A stretch of DNA of 23,992 nucleotides from Clostridiales bacterium. GTDB lineage: Bacteria > Bacillota > Clostridia > Christensenellales > Aristaeellaceae. The stretch spans positions 1-23,992 of the forward strand of contig JAAYJP010000147.1 in NCBI GenBank assembly GCA_012522875.1. The letters run 5' to 3'. The first letter of the stretch is position 1. Every line of letters begins with the position of its first letter. The notes under the pieces were generated by a model that was not told where the DNA came from, did no database searches, and saw only the letters and a program-made list of their open reading frames with translations. A program made the translations under genes and the position numbers. This document shows positions 15,113-22,067 of the stretch, one piece after another.

Positions 15113-15577
15113 TTAATGGGCAGCGAGCCCCGCCTGGTGTTTCAGCGCTGACTCAAGTGCCATCTCAACTGCCTTCAGGTGCGTCTTGCTGGTGATGGTC
15201 GCGCCGCTGATTATGTCCACCTGCAGCGTCTGCCCCTGGATCACGCGGCCGAACAGGTCGTCGATGGTATATATATCCCGGATTTTGACCTTTTCGCCGC
15301 CAGCTTTCGCCAAAGGGCTTTCCAGGACCCGAACGCTGCTTACCCTGCCCCCAAGCACCGTCACTTCCACCTTGCAGTTGCGCAGGCTGTCCCAATTGCC
15401 TTTGTATTCACCGATCCAGGTTCCATCCCTCAGCCTGGTGAAATCAATGTTCGCCATCCTCAGGTTCATCGCTTCCCGCATACCCGGCGCCATGAAAAGA
15501 TAAGCGGCTGCCGTCATCACAGCCAGTACCCCCAGGACAACCAGGACCCGCACGCGTCTCCTCTCCTTTCTCATCAC
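15113..15577 (-). CDS. Membrane-anchored FMN-binding-domain protein, likely covalently flavinylated
   Basis: This is a 154-residue protein with a basic N-terminus (residues 3-10, RKERRRVR), one membrane helix (about 11-29) and an exported FMN-binding domain like those of NqrC and RnfG. The flavinylation motif DIISGAT lies at 121-127; by family precedent FMN is attached through a phosphoester to the last threonine, Thr127. Such domains carry electrons at or outside the membrane. The gene begins 15 nt after apbE, which encodes the enzyme that attaches the FMN, so enzyme and substrate are paired. GGGGGGA precedes the ATG; the ATG one codon later is also possible. No other redox gene is adjacent, so the electron donor and acceptor are unknown. 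Confidence 0.9.
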   Translation of the reverse strand: MMRKERRRVRVLVVLGVLAVMTAAAYLFMAPGMREAMNLRMANIDFTRLRDGTWIGEYKGNWDSLRNCKVEVTVLGGRVSSVRVLESPLAKAGGEKVKIRDIYTIDDLFGRVIQGQTLQVDIISGATITSKTHLKAVEMALESALKHQAGLAAH

Positions 15578-15592
15578 GATTCCCCCCTATGG

Positions 15593-16462
15593 CTATACAA
15601 GCCTGTTTGCCCTGATCCCCTCTTCCGGCATGAAACGGCCAGCCATACCGGCCGACAGGAAGGCTGATCCGTTTGTATCGACAAAAACGGCGTCCACCCC
15701 GTCAAATTTGCTGATCACCCCGGAATCGGCAGGCTGCCCGGTTCTTGGGTCTATCAGGTGATGGCGGCGGCGCCCATCAGCGCCATCATGGAAGCGCTCA
15801 CAGTCCCCGCTGGTTACAACCGCACAATTCTCAGCCATGACAGCCCCCATCAGGCACCCCTCGCGGCGGGGATGGCGGATGCCCACGCGCCAGGGCCCAC
15901 CGCCGGGACGCTTCCCCAGAACTGCGACGTCACCCCCCCCCAGGTTTGTACAGGCCGCTTTGCAGCCATATTGAAGAAAAATCGCAATCAGGCGATCGGC
16001 CGGGTATCCTTTGGCGATGCCGCCCAGGTCCAGGGCCTGCCCCTTGCACTTCAGCCGCGCACGGCACGCTGGGGGGTCAAGATCCAGCCCGCCCGCTGCC
16101 ACCAAAAGCAACAGCCGTGCGAACTCCGTTTCGCACGGCAACAAATCCAAGCCCGCCTGTCCCCGTATATCCGCCATCGGTCCCACAGTTATACGGAAAA
16201 GCCCCCCGCTCAAATCGTCGAATGCCTGGGCGGCCTCCAGAACGCGCAGGGTGTCCGGGCTGATATCAACCCATTCCCCGCCGGAGCGGTTCAGGCGTTC
16301 CATGTTGCTGCCCAGCCAAAAACGGCTCAGCAAACGTTCAAGCCGCCGGACCTCCTCCCGTGCTGCGCACACAGCATCAGCTGCATGGGGCCCACTTGCG
16401 CGCTGTGCCATTCCGGTGCCCATACCCTCGTGGGTAAGGATGGATTCGGGGTATATGTCCAT
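15593..16462 (-). CDS. apbE: FAD:protein FMN transferase
   Basis: ApbE transfers FMN from FAD to a threonine or serine of an FMN-binding domain, using magnesium. The 289-residue protein shows GMGT (13-16), LERLLSRF (41-48), DLGGIAKGY (145-153), NLGGGD (173-178) and HLIDPRTG (235-242), all in family order. It is shorter than typical ApbE proteins (about 320-350). The predicted N-terminus has no signal peptide or lipobox, although many ApbE proteins act outside the membrane. The start at 16462 has no clear ribosome site, and a stop codon in the same frame lies about 50 nt upstream with no other start between. The FMN-binding protein follows directly and is the natural substrate. Confidence 0.93.
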   Translation of the reverse strand: MDIYPESILTHEGMGTGMAQRASGPHAADAVCAAREEVRRLERLLSRFWLGSNMERLNRSGGEWVDISPDTLRVLEAAQAFDDLSGGLFRITVGPMADIRGQAGLDLLPCETEFARLLLLVAAGGLDLDPPACRARLKCKGQALDLGGIAKGYPADRLIAIFLQYGCKAACTNLGGGDVAVLGKRPGGGPWRVGIRHPRREGCLMGAVMAENCAVVTSGDCERFHDGADGRRRHHLIDPRTGQPADSGVISKFDGVDAVFVDTNGSAFLSAGMAGRFMPEEGIRANRLV

Positions 16463-16779
16463 GGTGCTGGCCTGCGGCGTATGCTTCCCGTATGCTTCTG
16501 CCCCGCCTTTTCAGGCAGACAAACAGCCGGCAGTCAAGTGAAGCCTGAGGCCGACGGGACGCAGGGATGTCAATCGATGTCGCTGAGGTCAATGGTCAAA
16601 TGCCGCTTGGGCTGTGCGGGGAACACGGAAATTCCCCCTTGCGGGGCACCCCTCCTGATGCCCACTGTACTGCCTGGGGCGATGAAACGCAACTCATTTA
16701 AGGAAGACTGCATATCTGGGGGGCACTCCTGGAACAGAGTGCCAACAGGCAAAATCAGGCTGCGCCGCCTCCGCCCAGC
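16463..16779. other. 317-base region without a firm gene, upstream of apbE
   Basis: This region should hold the apbE promoter, but I see no convincing pair of promoter hexamers. It contains a tandem 10-bp direct repeat, CGTATGCTTC, at 16478-16487 and 16489-16498 (11-bp period). There is a perfect 7-bp hairpin at 16722-16743 (GGCACTC/GAGTGCC) and a 6-bp hairpin at 16618-16637 (GGGGAA/TTCCCC). A 60-codon minus-strand frame (16570-16752) is open here and is listed separately. Confidence 0.5.
16570..16752 (-). CDS. Doubtful 60-residue open frame
   Basis: This is a minus-strand frame starting with TTG and ending in HLTIDLSDID. I do not recognise it. Its codon use looks fairly ordinary for the window, but a GGAGG lies too far (about 17 nt) from the TTG. 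The frame stays open upstream into the terminator hairpin, which argues against coding. It could instead be part of the apbE leader. Confidence 0.15.
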   Translation of the reverse strand: MPVGTLFQECPPDMQSSLNELRFIAPGSTVGIRRGAPQGGISVFPAQPKRHLTIDLSDID

Positions 16780-16824
16780 AAAAACCCGGCATGGCCGGCC
16801 ACAACGGGCACACCATGCCGGTTT
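16780..16824 (-). terminator. Rho-independent terminator after the secreted-protein gene
   Basis: A perfect 9-bp repeat (CCGGCATGG at 16786-16794, CCATGCCGG at 16813-16821) with an 18-nt loop. On the minus strand it is followed by five T residues (16784-16780), and it lies about 55 nt after the stop codon of the 516-residue gene. The long loop makes it less than ideal. Confidence 0.65.
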
Positions 16825-16876
16825 CTTCCTGGATTTTCGTGCTCTGGCCAGGCTGATAAGGCGGCCTTTCCTTTTG

Positions 16877-18427
16877 TTACGGGGTGGCAGGTTCTGAGGC
16901 AGGCGTTTCAGCAGGCACGGTTTCCTCCACTACCATGGGCTCAGGTATTGTGGTCTCCGATTCCTGAATGGTCAGGTAGTTGGTGATAAGGGTCACCAGC
17001 GCAGGGCCTTCCACAGGCAGCACTTTGCTCAATCCCGCCATGAGGATCCCGGGCATCTTTTCCATCCCGCGCTGCATGGCGATCCGGTCGCTGGGGATCA
17101 TCTCACCCTCGTCATTGACCATCACCGTCACCAGGGTACGGCCCTCAAGCTGAGGAAGCCGGGGATGTTCATCCTGTTCATACATCCTGGCTGTGAAAGT
17201 GACCAACGGGTTCTGCCCGCCCATATAGAAGCGCATTTCGGACTGTGTTTCCAGTTTGTCAATCCTGCTGGTTCCCTCAGCCTCCACCACAATATTCATG
17301 CCGCCCAGCATCATATTCACCCTGACGGTGGAACCAAGCACATTGGCCTGGGCCTGAGCATCAGTTTCAACAGTGACCAGGGTATCCGCGTAATTGGCGC
17401 CGGAAAGGATGTCCGCTTCCAGCTTGGCCCAGTCGATATCCGCTGTGGGGGCTGGAGTCTCTCCAGCTGTCACAGCGGGCATTTCCTCCCCTTTCACAAG
17501 GACTTTGACATGGACCGCAGCGCCCTTGACCAGTACGGTGATATGGGCCCGGCCATCGCCGTCCCCCGGGGTGTCCACCACCACATAGGAGGTGTTTCCA
17601 GCCTCGTTCATGTAGACGGATCCCATGAGGAATACCTTGTCTTCCGCCGCTTTCATCCGGGCGATGCCGCTTTCCATTTCTCCCAGCATTTCGGTTGGGT
17701 CTTCGCCGCCAGCGGCTGCCGCCTGGTTGATGAGGGCTTGGATATTCCGGTCGTTTTTGAAGATGTTATAGAGTTGCTCCATCAGCCCCGCGGCTTCCCG
17801 GGTGGTGATGTCAAAGTCCGCCTTGAAGTGGAACAGGCCAACCCCGTCAATATCATAGGGTTCCGAAGCGATTTGCGGCTGGGGGCCAATCTGCATCTGG
17901 ATGAAACCCATCATGGCGGCCCCATAGGGGGCCAGCATGGCTTGAGCCTGCGCCTGGCTCATCTGCGGCATCTGGCCCATGACGGTCTTGATCATTCCGG
18001 AATCCAGGGAGATCGCCAGGTCAGGCAGGAGGTTGGTGATCAGGGTATTCTCCATAGTGGCCTCGTCATAGGCGGCCTGAAGGCTGATCAGTTCCCCTTC
18101 CTCCGTGCCCAGGGAGCCGGCAAAGGCCTCCCTGGCATAGGCTCCGCGGACAAACATCTTGTTGAGCGCGCCCAAAATAGCGTCCACCATGGTTTGGCCT
18201 GCCTCATCACCGGCAGCGCCTGCCATGAACATCCCCAGCAATCCCTTCAGCGTCGTCTCGTCAAAGCGTGCGCTGGCTTCAAATCCAATCGTTCCGCCCG
18301 CTTCCAGAACCGCTTCAGCGTTGGGCAGGCCAAGGCTCACCGGCGCCTCCGCCAGCGCTCCACCCACGGAAACAAACAGCATCAGAGCCGCCATCAATGC
18401 GACGAAACGTCTTGAAATACTCTTCAT
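16877..18427 (-). CDS. Secreted protein of unknown function
   Basis: This is a 516-residue protein with a classical signal peptide: basic start (KSISRR), hydrophobic stretch (8-23) and a cleavage site after ALA at residue 26. There is no lipobox cysteine. The mature part is acidic, with a Met/Gln-rich stretch (about 150-180) and a C-terminal tail rich in Pro, Thr, Glu and Ala (about 495-516) of the kind that lies at a cell surface or acts as a spacer. I recognise no catalytic motif and cannot name a family. It has its own promoter and terminator, so it is monocistronic. GGGAGG lies about 12 nt before the ATG, a little far. An envelope or extracellular role is inferred only from the signal peptide. 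Confidence 0.85.
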   Translation of the reverse strand: MKSISRRFVALMAALMLFVSVGGALAEAPVSLGLPNAEAVLEAGGTIGFEASARFDETTLKGLLGMFMAGAAGDEAGQTMVDAILGALNKMFVRGAYAREAFAGSLGTEEGELISLQAAYDEATMENTLITNLLPDLAISLDSGMIKTVMGQMPQMSQAQAQAMLAPYGAAMMGFIQMQIGPQPQIASEPYDIDGVGLFHFKADFDITTREAAGLMEQLYNIFKNDRNIQALINQAAAAGGEDPTEMLGEMESGIARMKAAEDKVFLMGSVYMNEAGNTSYVVVDTPGDGDGRAHITVLVKGAAVHVKVLVKGEEMPAVTAGETPAPTADIDWAKLEADILSGANYADTLVTVETDAQAQANVLGSTVRVNMMLGGMNIVVEAEGTSRIDKLETQSEMRFYMGGQNPLVTFTARMYEQDEHPRLPQLEGRTLVTVMVNDEGEMIPSDRIAMQRGMEKMPGILMAGLSKVLPVEGPALVTLITNYLTIQESETTIPEPMVVEETVPAETPASEPATP

Positions 18428-18489
18428 AATCTCTCAAATCCTCCCGTTTTCTCCTGCTATATCGGTTCAAAATGGCAAAACCTCGAATT

Positions 18490-18517
18490 ATTATATCACA
18501 ATGCCCGATAGCCTAAA
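18490..18517 (-). promoter_or_regulatory. Extended -10 promoter of the secreted-protein gene
   Basis: On the minus strand a perfect TATAAT (18495-18490) is preceded by TGA, giving the extended -10 form TGnTATAAT. The -35 region, TTTAGG (18517-18512) at 16 nt, is weak, which is common when the -10 is extended. It lies about 60 nt ahead of the start codon. Confidence 0.65.
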
Positions 18518-18545
18518 CGGCAAACGGCCGGATTTTGTCTGCCAA

Positions 18546-19622
18546 TCAACCGCTTTCTTTCGCCAGCCGCGCCAGGCGCTGCGCAAACGGCGGCCGGATA
18601 ACGCCATGCTGTGTAACAAAAGCGGTAATCAATTCATGCGGGGTCACATCAAAAGCTGGGTTGTACACCCCTATCCCTTCTGGGGCCATGGGGGTGCTGT
18701 ACCACATGGAGGTGACCTCTTCCCCCGGGCGCTCCTCAATGGGAATAGCCTCACCGGAAAGGAGGCTCAGGTCCATCGTGGGTGTGGGGGCGCAGACATA
18801 CAGAGGAATGCCATAATGCCGGGCCAGAATGGCCAGGCCCAGGGTGCCAATTTTGTTGCAGGCATCTCCATTGGACGCCACCCGGTCACACCCCACAAAC
18901 ACCTTTTGTACCCGGCCGCTGGCCAAAAGGGAAGCGGCCATATTGTCACACAGAAGCGTCACATCAATGCCACTGGCTGCAAGCTCATAGGCTGTCAGCC
19001 GCGCGCCCTGCAGCAGGGGCCGGGTTTCATCTGCATATACCTTAAACCCAAGGCCCGATTCATGGGCTTTGTACAAGGGTGCCAATGCCGTTCCATAGCG
19101 TACAGCTGCCAGGCGCCCGGCGTTGCAGTGGGTCAGGATGCCGTCGCCCCCCTTGATCAGGGCGGCGCCGTTTTGCCCGATCGCCTCACAGATGGCAATA
19201 TCCTCATCCCGAATGGCCAGGGCTTCCCCCAGCAGATGTTCCTTGATTTCCGCCACCGGCAGGCCCCGGTGGTGTTTGGCCGTGGCTTCCATCCGGTCCA
19301 GCGCCCAGAACAGATTGACTGCTGTGGGCCGGGAGGTGGCCAGATAATCCCTGGCGTCCGCCAGCGCCGCAAAAAAGCCCGCCTCATCGTCCTCCGGGAG
19401 CCTCCTGGCTGCCAGGTAGAGGCCCATAGCCGCCGTAACGCCAATGGCCGGCGCGCCGCGCACCTTCAATTGCCTGATGGCGTCCCATATCTCCCGTTGC
19501 TCCCGAAGGGCAATCAGCCTGAGTTCCCCCGGCAGAAGCGTCTGGTCGATGATGATAATCGCGCTGTTTTCGCTATCCAGCGACGCGGTGTCGGGAAAGG
19601 GGATGATGGGCTGCTTGGCCAT
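18546..19622 (-). CDS. mtnA: S-methyl-5-thioribose-1-phosphate isomerase family protein
   Basis: This is a member of the MtnA/eIF2B-alpha family, which turns 5-methylthioribose 1-phosphate into the ketose 1-phosphate. Relatives act on 5-deoxyribose 1-phosphate. The 358-residue protein has RGAPAIG (55-61), THCNAG with the catalytic Cys166 (164-169), GCDRVASNGD with catalytic Asp246 (244-253) and NKIGT (256-260), so it should be active. It is the last gene of the sugar operon, 25 nt after the aldolase gene, with GGAGGA before the ATG. None of the other methionine-salvage genes (mtnK, mtnB, mtnD and so on) is nearby. The setting suggests feeding a ketose 1-phosphate to the neighbouring aldolase, but its true substrate is open. 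Confidence 0.93.
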   Translation of the reverse strand: MAKQPIIPFPDTASLDSENSAIIIIDQTLLPGELRLIALREQREIWDAIRQLKVRGAPAIGVTAAMGLYLAARRLPEDDEAGFFAALADARDYLATSRPTAVNLFWALDRMEATAKHHRGLPVAEIKEHLLGEALAIRDEDIAICEAIGQNGAALIKGGDGILTHCNAGRLAAVRYGTALAPLYKAHESGLGFKVYADETRPLLQGARLTAYELAASGIDVTLLCDNMAASLLASGRVQKVFVGCDRVASNGDACNKIGTLGLAILARHYGIPLYVCAPTPTMDLSLLSGEAIPIEERPGEEVTSMWYSTPMAPEGIGVYNPAFDVTPHELITAFVTQHGVIRPPFAQRLARLAKESG

Positions 19623-19647
19623 GGCATTCCTCCGGGGGGTGTGCGGC

Positions 19648-20550
19648 TTATCCCAACAGGCTGGCGCTGTCCTTTACTTTCAGGAACTCCCGGATGAGTT
19701 CCACTGTGCGCCGGTAGACGGCATCCTGCGCCTGAAGGACGCTTCCGCCCCCGTCTGTCACACGCTCATAGGGCTGGCGGATTTCGGTGCCCACATTGAT
19801 CTTGGCGATGCCCGCCTTGACCCCCCGGGCGATATAATCCTGCTGAATGCCGGAGCCGCCATGGAGCACCAGGGGAATGCCCAGGGCATCCCGGAGCGCC
19901 TGGATGTGCGCAACATCCAGCTTGGCCGCCGGTTTTTTCTTGTCCTTCATGCCCTCGGCAATGGCGCCGTGCACGCTGCCCACCGCCACGCTCAGCCAGT
20001 CGCAGCCGGTCTCCTGAACAAAGCGCTTGGCTTCATCCACCTGGGTGAAGCCCATTTTGTTCCTGAAAATCTCCTCATAGGGGATGTCCTGCTGGCTGGT
20101 CTCATGCCCCATCACCGCGCCCAGCTCCGCCTCGATGGGAAGGCCGGCGGCGTGGGCCAGCCCGGCCGCTTTGGCCGTGGCTTCAATATTGCCCTCAAGG
20201 CTCAGGCGGGAGGCATCCACCATCAGGGACTGGTAGCCCGCCTTGATGGCGCGCTCCAGCAGCGCCATATAGTCCACCTGCTCATGGTCCTCATCGATGA
20301 CGGGCACATGGTCCAGGTGCAGGAGTGTGTGCCCCTTGACCTGGAATTTTGCATATTCCTCGGCCACCTTTTCCAGGCTCCGGGACTCAAACTTCTCCCA
20401 CTCCAGGCGCGCCACCTGAATCATGGCCACAGCGTTCTCATCGGCCACCGCGCGGGCCACCGGCTCCACCATGGGCAAATGGGGCATGTTGAAGGCGGGG
20501 ATCACCACCCCCAGGTCAAAGGCGCGTTTTACGATCTGTTTGCTGTTCAT
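19648..20550 (-). CDS. Class II (metal-dependent) sugar-phosphate aldolase
   Basis: This is a 300-residue TIM-barrel aldolase of the FbaA/KbaY/GatY family, which splits a ketose phosphate into dihydroxyacetone phosphate and an aldehyde using zinc. It has LHLDH (77-81; Asp80 is the expected proton donor and His81 a metal ligand), EAELGAV (140-146), VHGAI with His194, HGGSG with His230 (230-234) and INVGTEIRQ (251-259). A TTG at 20553 is in frame, but the ATG at 20550 is the likely start and overlaps the kinase stop by 1 nt (TGATG). Sequence cannot say which sugar is cut. The upstream isomerase and kinase suggest a ketose phosphate made by them, and MtnA downstream may supply a second one. Confidence 0.9.
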   Translation of the reverse strand: MNSKQIVKRAFDLGVVIPAFNMPHLPMVEPVARAVADENAVAMIQVARLEWEKFESRSLEKVAEEYAKFQVKGHTLLHLDHVPVIDEDHEQVDYMALLERAIKAGYQSLMVDASRLSLEGNIEATAKAAGLAHAAGLPIEAELGAVMGHETSQQDIPYEEIFRNKMGFTQVDEAKRFVQETGCDWLSVAVGSVHGAIAEGMKDKKKPAAKLDVAHIQALRDALGIPLVLHGGSGIQQDYIARGVKAGIAKINVGTEIRQPYERVTDGGGSVLQAQDAVYRRTVELIREFLKVKDSASLLG

Positions 20551-22064
20551 CAAATTGCCCTTTCTTTCCCGCTGAATTCCTGGACCAGCAGTTCTCTGAG
20601 TCTTTTGTAGCGCTTATATTGCTCCTGGTAAAAACCCGCCCGCTTCGGATCAGGCTGGATCGGCGTGCCATGGCGGGTGAAACGGCTGGCAAGGTTTATG
20701 AGGTCCTTCTCCCCGCTGACGGCCGCGAAGCCCAGGATGGCGCTTCCCAGCGCCCCGGTTTCCTCGGTCAGGACCGGGATGACCTCGCGGTTCCACACAT
20801 CCGCCTTGATCTGAAGCCACACGGGCGAGCGGGCGCCGCCGCCGCAGGCGTACAGGCGCTCCGGCACGATACCAAATTCCGCCAGGGCATCCAGATTGAT
20901 GGCCATCTCATAGCTCAGGCCTTCCAGGATGGCGCGGTAAAGGTCTGCCCGGCTGGTCTCCATGGACAGGCCGTACATCATCCCCCGTGCCTGGGGGATC
21001 ATATCCGGCGTGCCGCCCAGGCCCTGGAGGAAGGGAAGCAGGATCAGCTGCCCTGGCTCCCGGGGGCATTGGCGGTTGAGGAGATCGTAGATATGCAGGC
21101 CTTCCGCTTTGGCCTCCTGAAGAAGGTGGCTGGCCAGGTTGTCCCTGAACCACCGCACCACGGCGCCTCCGGACAAATTGTAGGCATAGGTCACAAAGCC
21201 TGGCGCGTTCAGATAGGGCACACAGGCGTAGTTGTTGCGCTGAAAGCCAAATCCCGGTGGGATATCAGCAAAGAAGGGAGCGATGCTCTCCGTTGTGCCG
21301 GAAACATCCGCCGCATCCCCCGGGCCCTGAACCCCGCAGGCCAGGGCATTGACCACCTGGTCGTGGGCGCCGATAACCACACGGGTCTTGCCCGTAAGCC
21401 CCAGGCGGCGGGCCACTGAAGGCTTGAGCGGCCCCAGGGGGGTGCCGGCGGGAAGGACGGTGGGCATCTGGCCCCGGGTAAAGCCGGAGGCAGCCAGGAG
21501 TTCGTCTGACCAGTCCCTTTTTTTCACATCAAACAGCAGCGTCCGGCAGGCCAGGGACACGTCGATGGCCGTTTCGCCGGACAAACGGTAGCAGATATAG
21601 CCGGATATCAGGAGATGCTTCCACACCGGCCCCGGCGCCACATGCCGGGTGTGAAGCATTTTGGACAGGGAGTAAAAGGCATCCGGCTTGGTGAGGGTGA
21701 TTCCCATGAAAGTCTCCTCCCCCACCCGGCGCACCAGTTCGTCAAACTCGCCGCTGCCGGTGTCAGCAAAGTACATGATGATATCCGTCAGCGGCCGGCC
21801 TTGTGCATCAATCGGCACAAAGGACTCGCCAAAAGACGAAACCGTGACCGCGGCCACTGCCTCGGCTTCAGGCAGCGCCGCCACGCAGTCAGCGATCACC
21901 TGGAAGGCGGCTTCTGCCAAAACCTCAGGATCCAGGTCGGTTTTCCCGGGGGGGGTGGGGTATTCGCGGTAGCTGATGGCCTTCTGTTCCCCTTTTTCGC
22001 TGAAGGCCACGCACTTGGCGCCGGTGCCCCCGATGTCCACCCCCAGGCTGATCATATCATTCAT
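20550..22064 (-). CDS. FGGY-family carbohydrate kinase
   Basis: This is a 504-residue sugar kinase with two actin-like ATPase domains, closest in pattern to xylulokinases and rhamnulokinases. The first phosphate loop DIGGTGAKC starts at Asp10, the catalytic-base motif GAHDQ lies at 232-236 (Asp235), GTTES at 256-260 and GGGARSPVW at 408-416. It would phosphorylate the ketose made by the isomerase encoded just upstream. The ATG at 22064 lies 3 nt after the isomerase stop; an in-frame ATG three codons later is a possible alternative. The sugar specificity and the carbon phosphorylated (C1 or C5) cannot be read from the sequence. Confidence 0.93.
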   Translation of the reverse strand: MNDMISLGVDIGGTGAKCVAFSEKGEQKAISYREYPTPPGKTDLDPEVLAEAAFQVIADCVAALPEAEAVAAVTVSSFGESFVPIDAQGRPLTDIIMYFADTGSGEFDELVRRVGEETFMGITLTKPDAFYSLSKMLHTRHVAPGPVWKHLLISGYICYRLSGETAIDVSLACRTLLFDVKKRDWSDELLAASGFTRGQMPTVLPAGTPLGPLKPSVARRLGLTGKTRVVIGAHDQVVNALACGVQGPGDAADVSGTTESIAPFFADIPPGFGFQRNNYACVPYLNAPGFVTYAYNLSGGAVVRWFRDNLASHLLQEAKAEGLHIYDLLNRQCPREPGQLILLPFLQGLGGTPDMIPQARGMMYGLSMETSRADLYRAILEGLSYEMAINLDALAEFGIVPERLYACGGGARSPVWLQIKADVWNREVIPVLTEETGALGSAILGFAAVSGEKDLINLASRFTRHGTPIQPDPKRAGFYQEQYKRYKRLRELLVQEFSGKERAI

Positions 22065-22067
22065 TTA

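Noticed and set aside
16463..16780. FMN riboswitch ahead of apbE
   Set aside because: The flavin link invited a look, but the conserved RFN words are not present on the minus strand.
15758..16897. Plus-strand open frame of 379 codons opposite apbE
   Set aside because: apbE on the other strand has every family motif, and the plus-strand product has no recognisable pattern and crosses a terminator.
18159..19697. Plus-strand open frame of 512 codons
   Set aside because: It runs antisense across the end of the secreted-protein gene, an intergenic promoter and all of mtnA. The product resembles no family and ignores gene boundaries.
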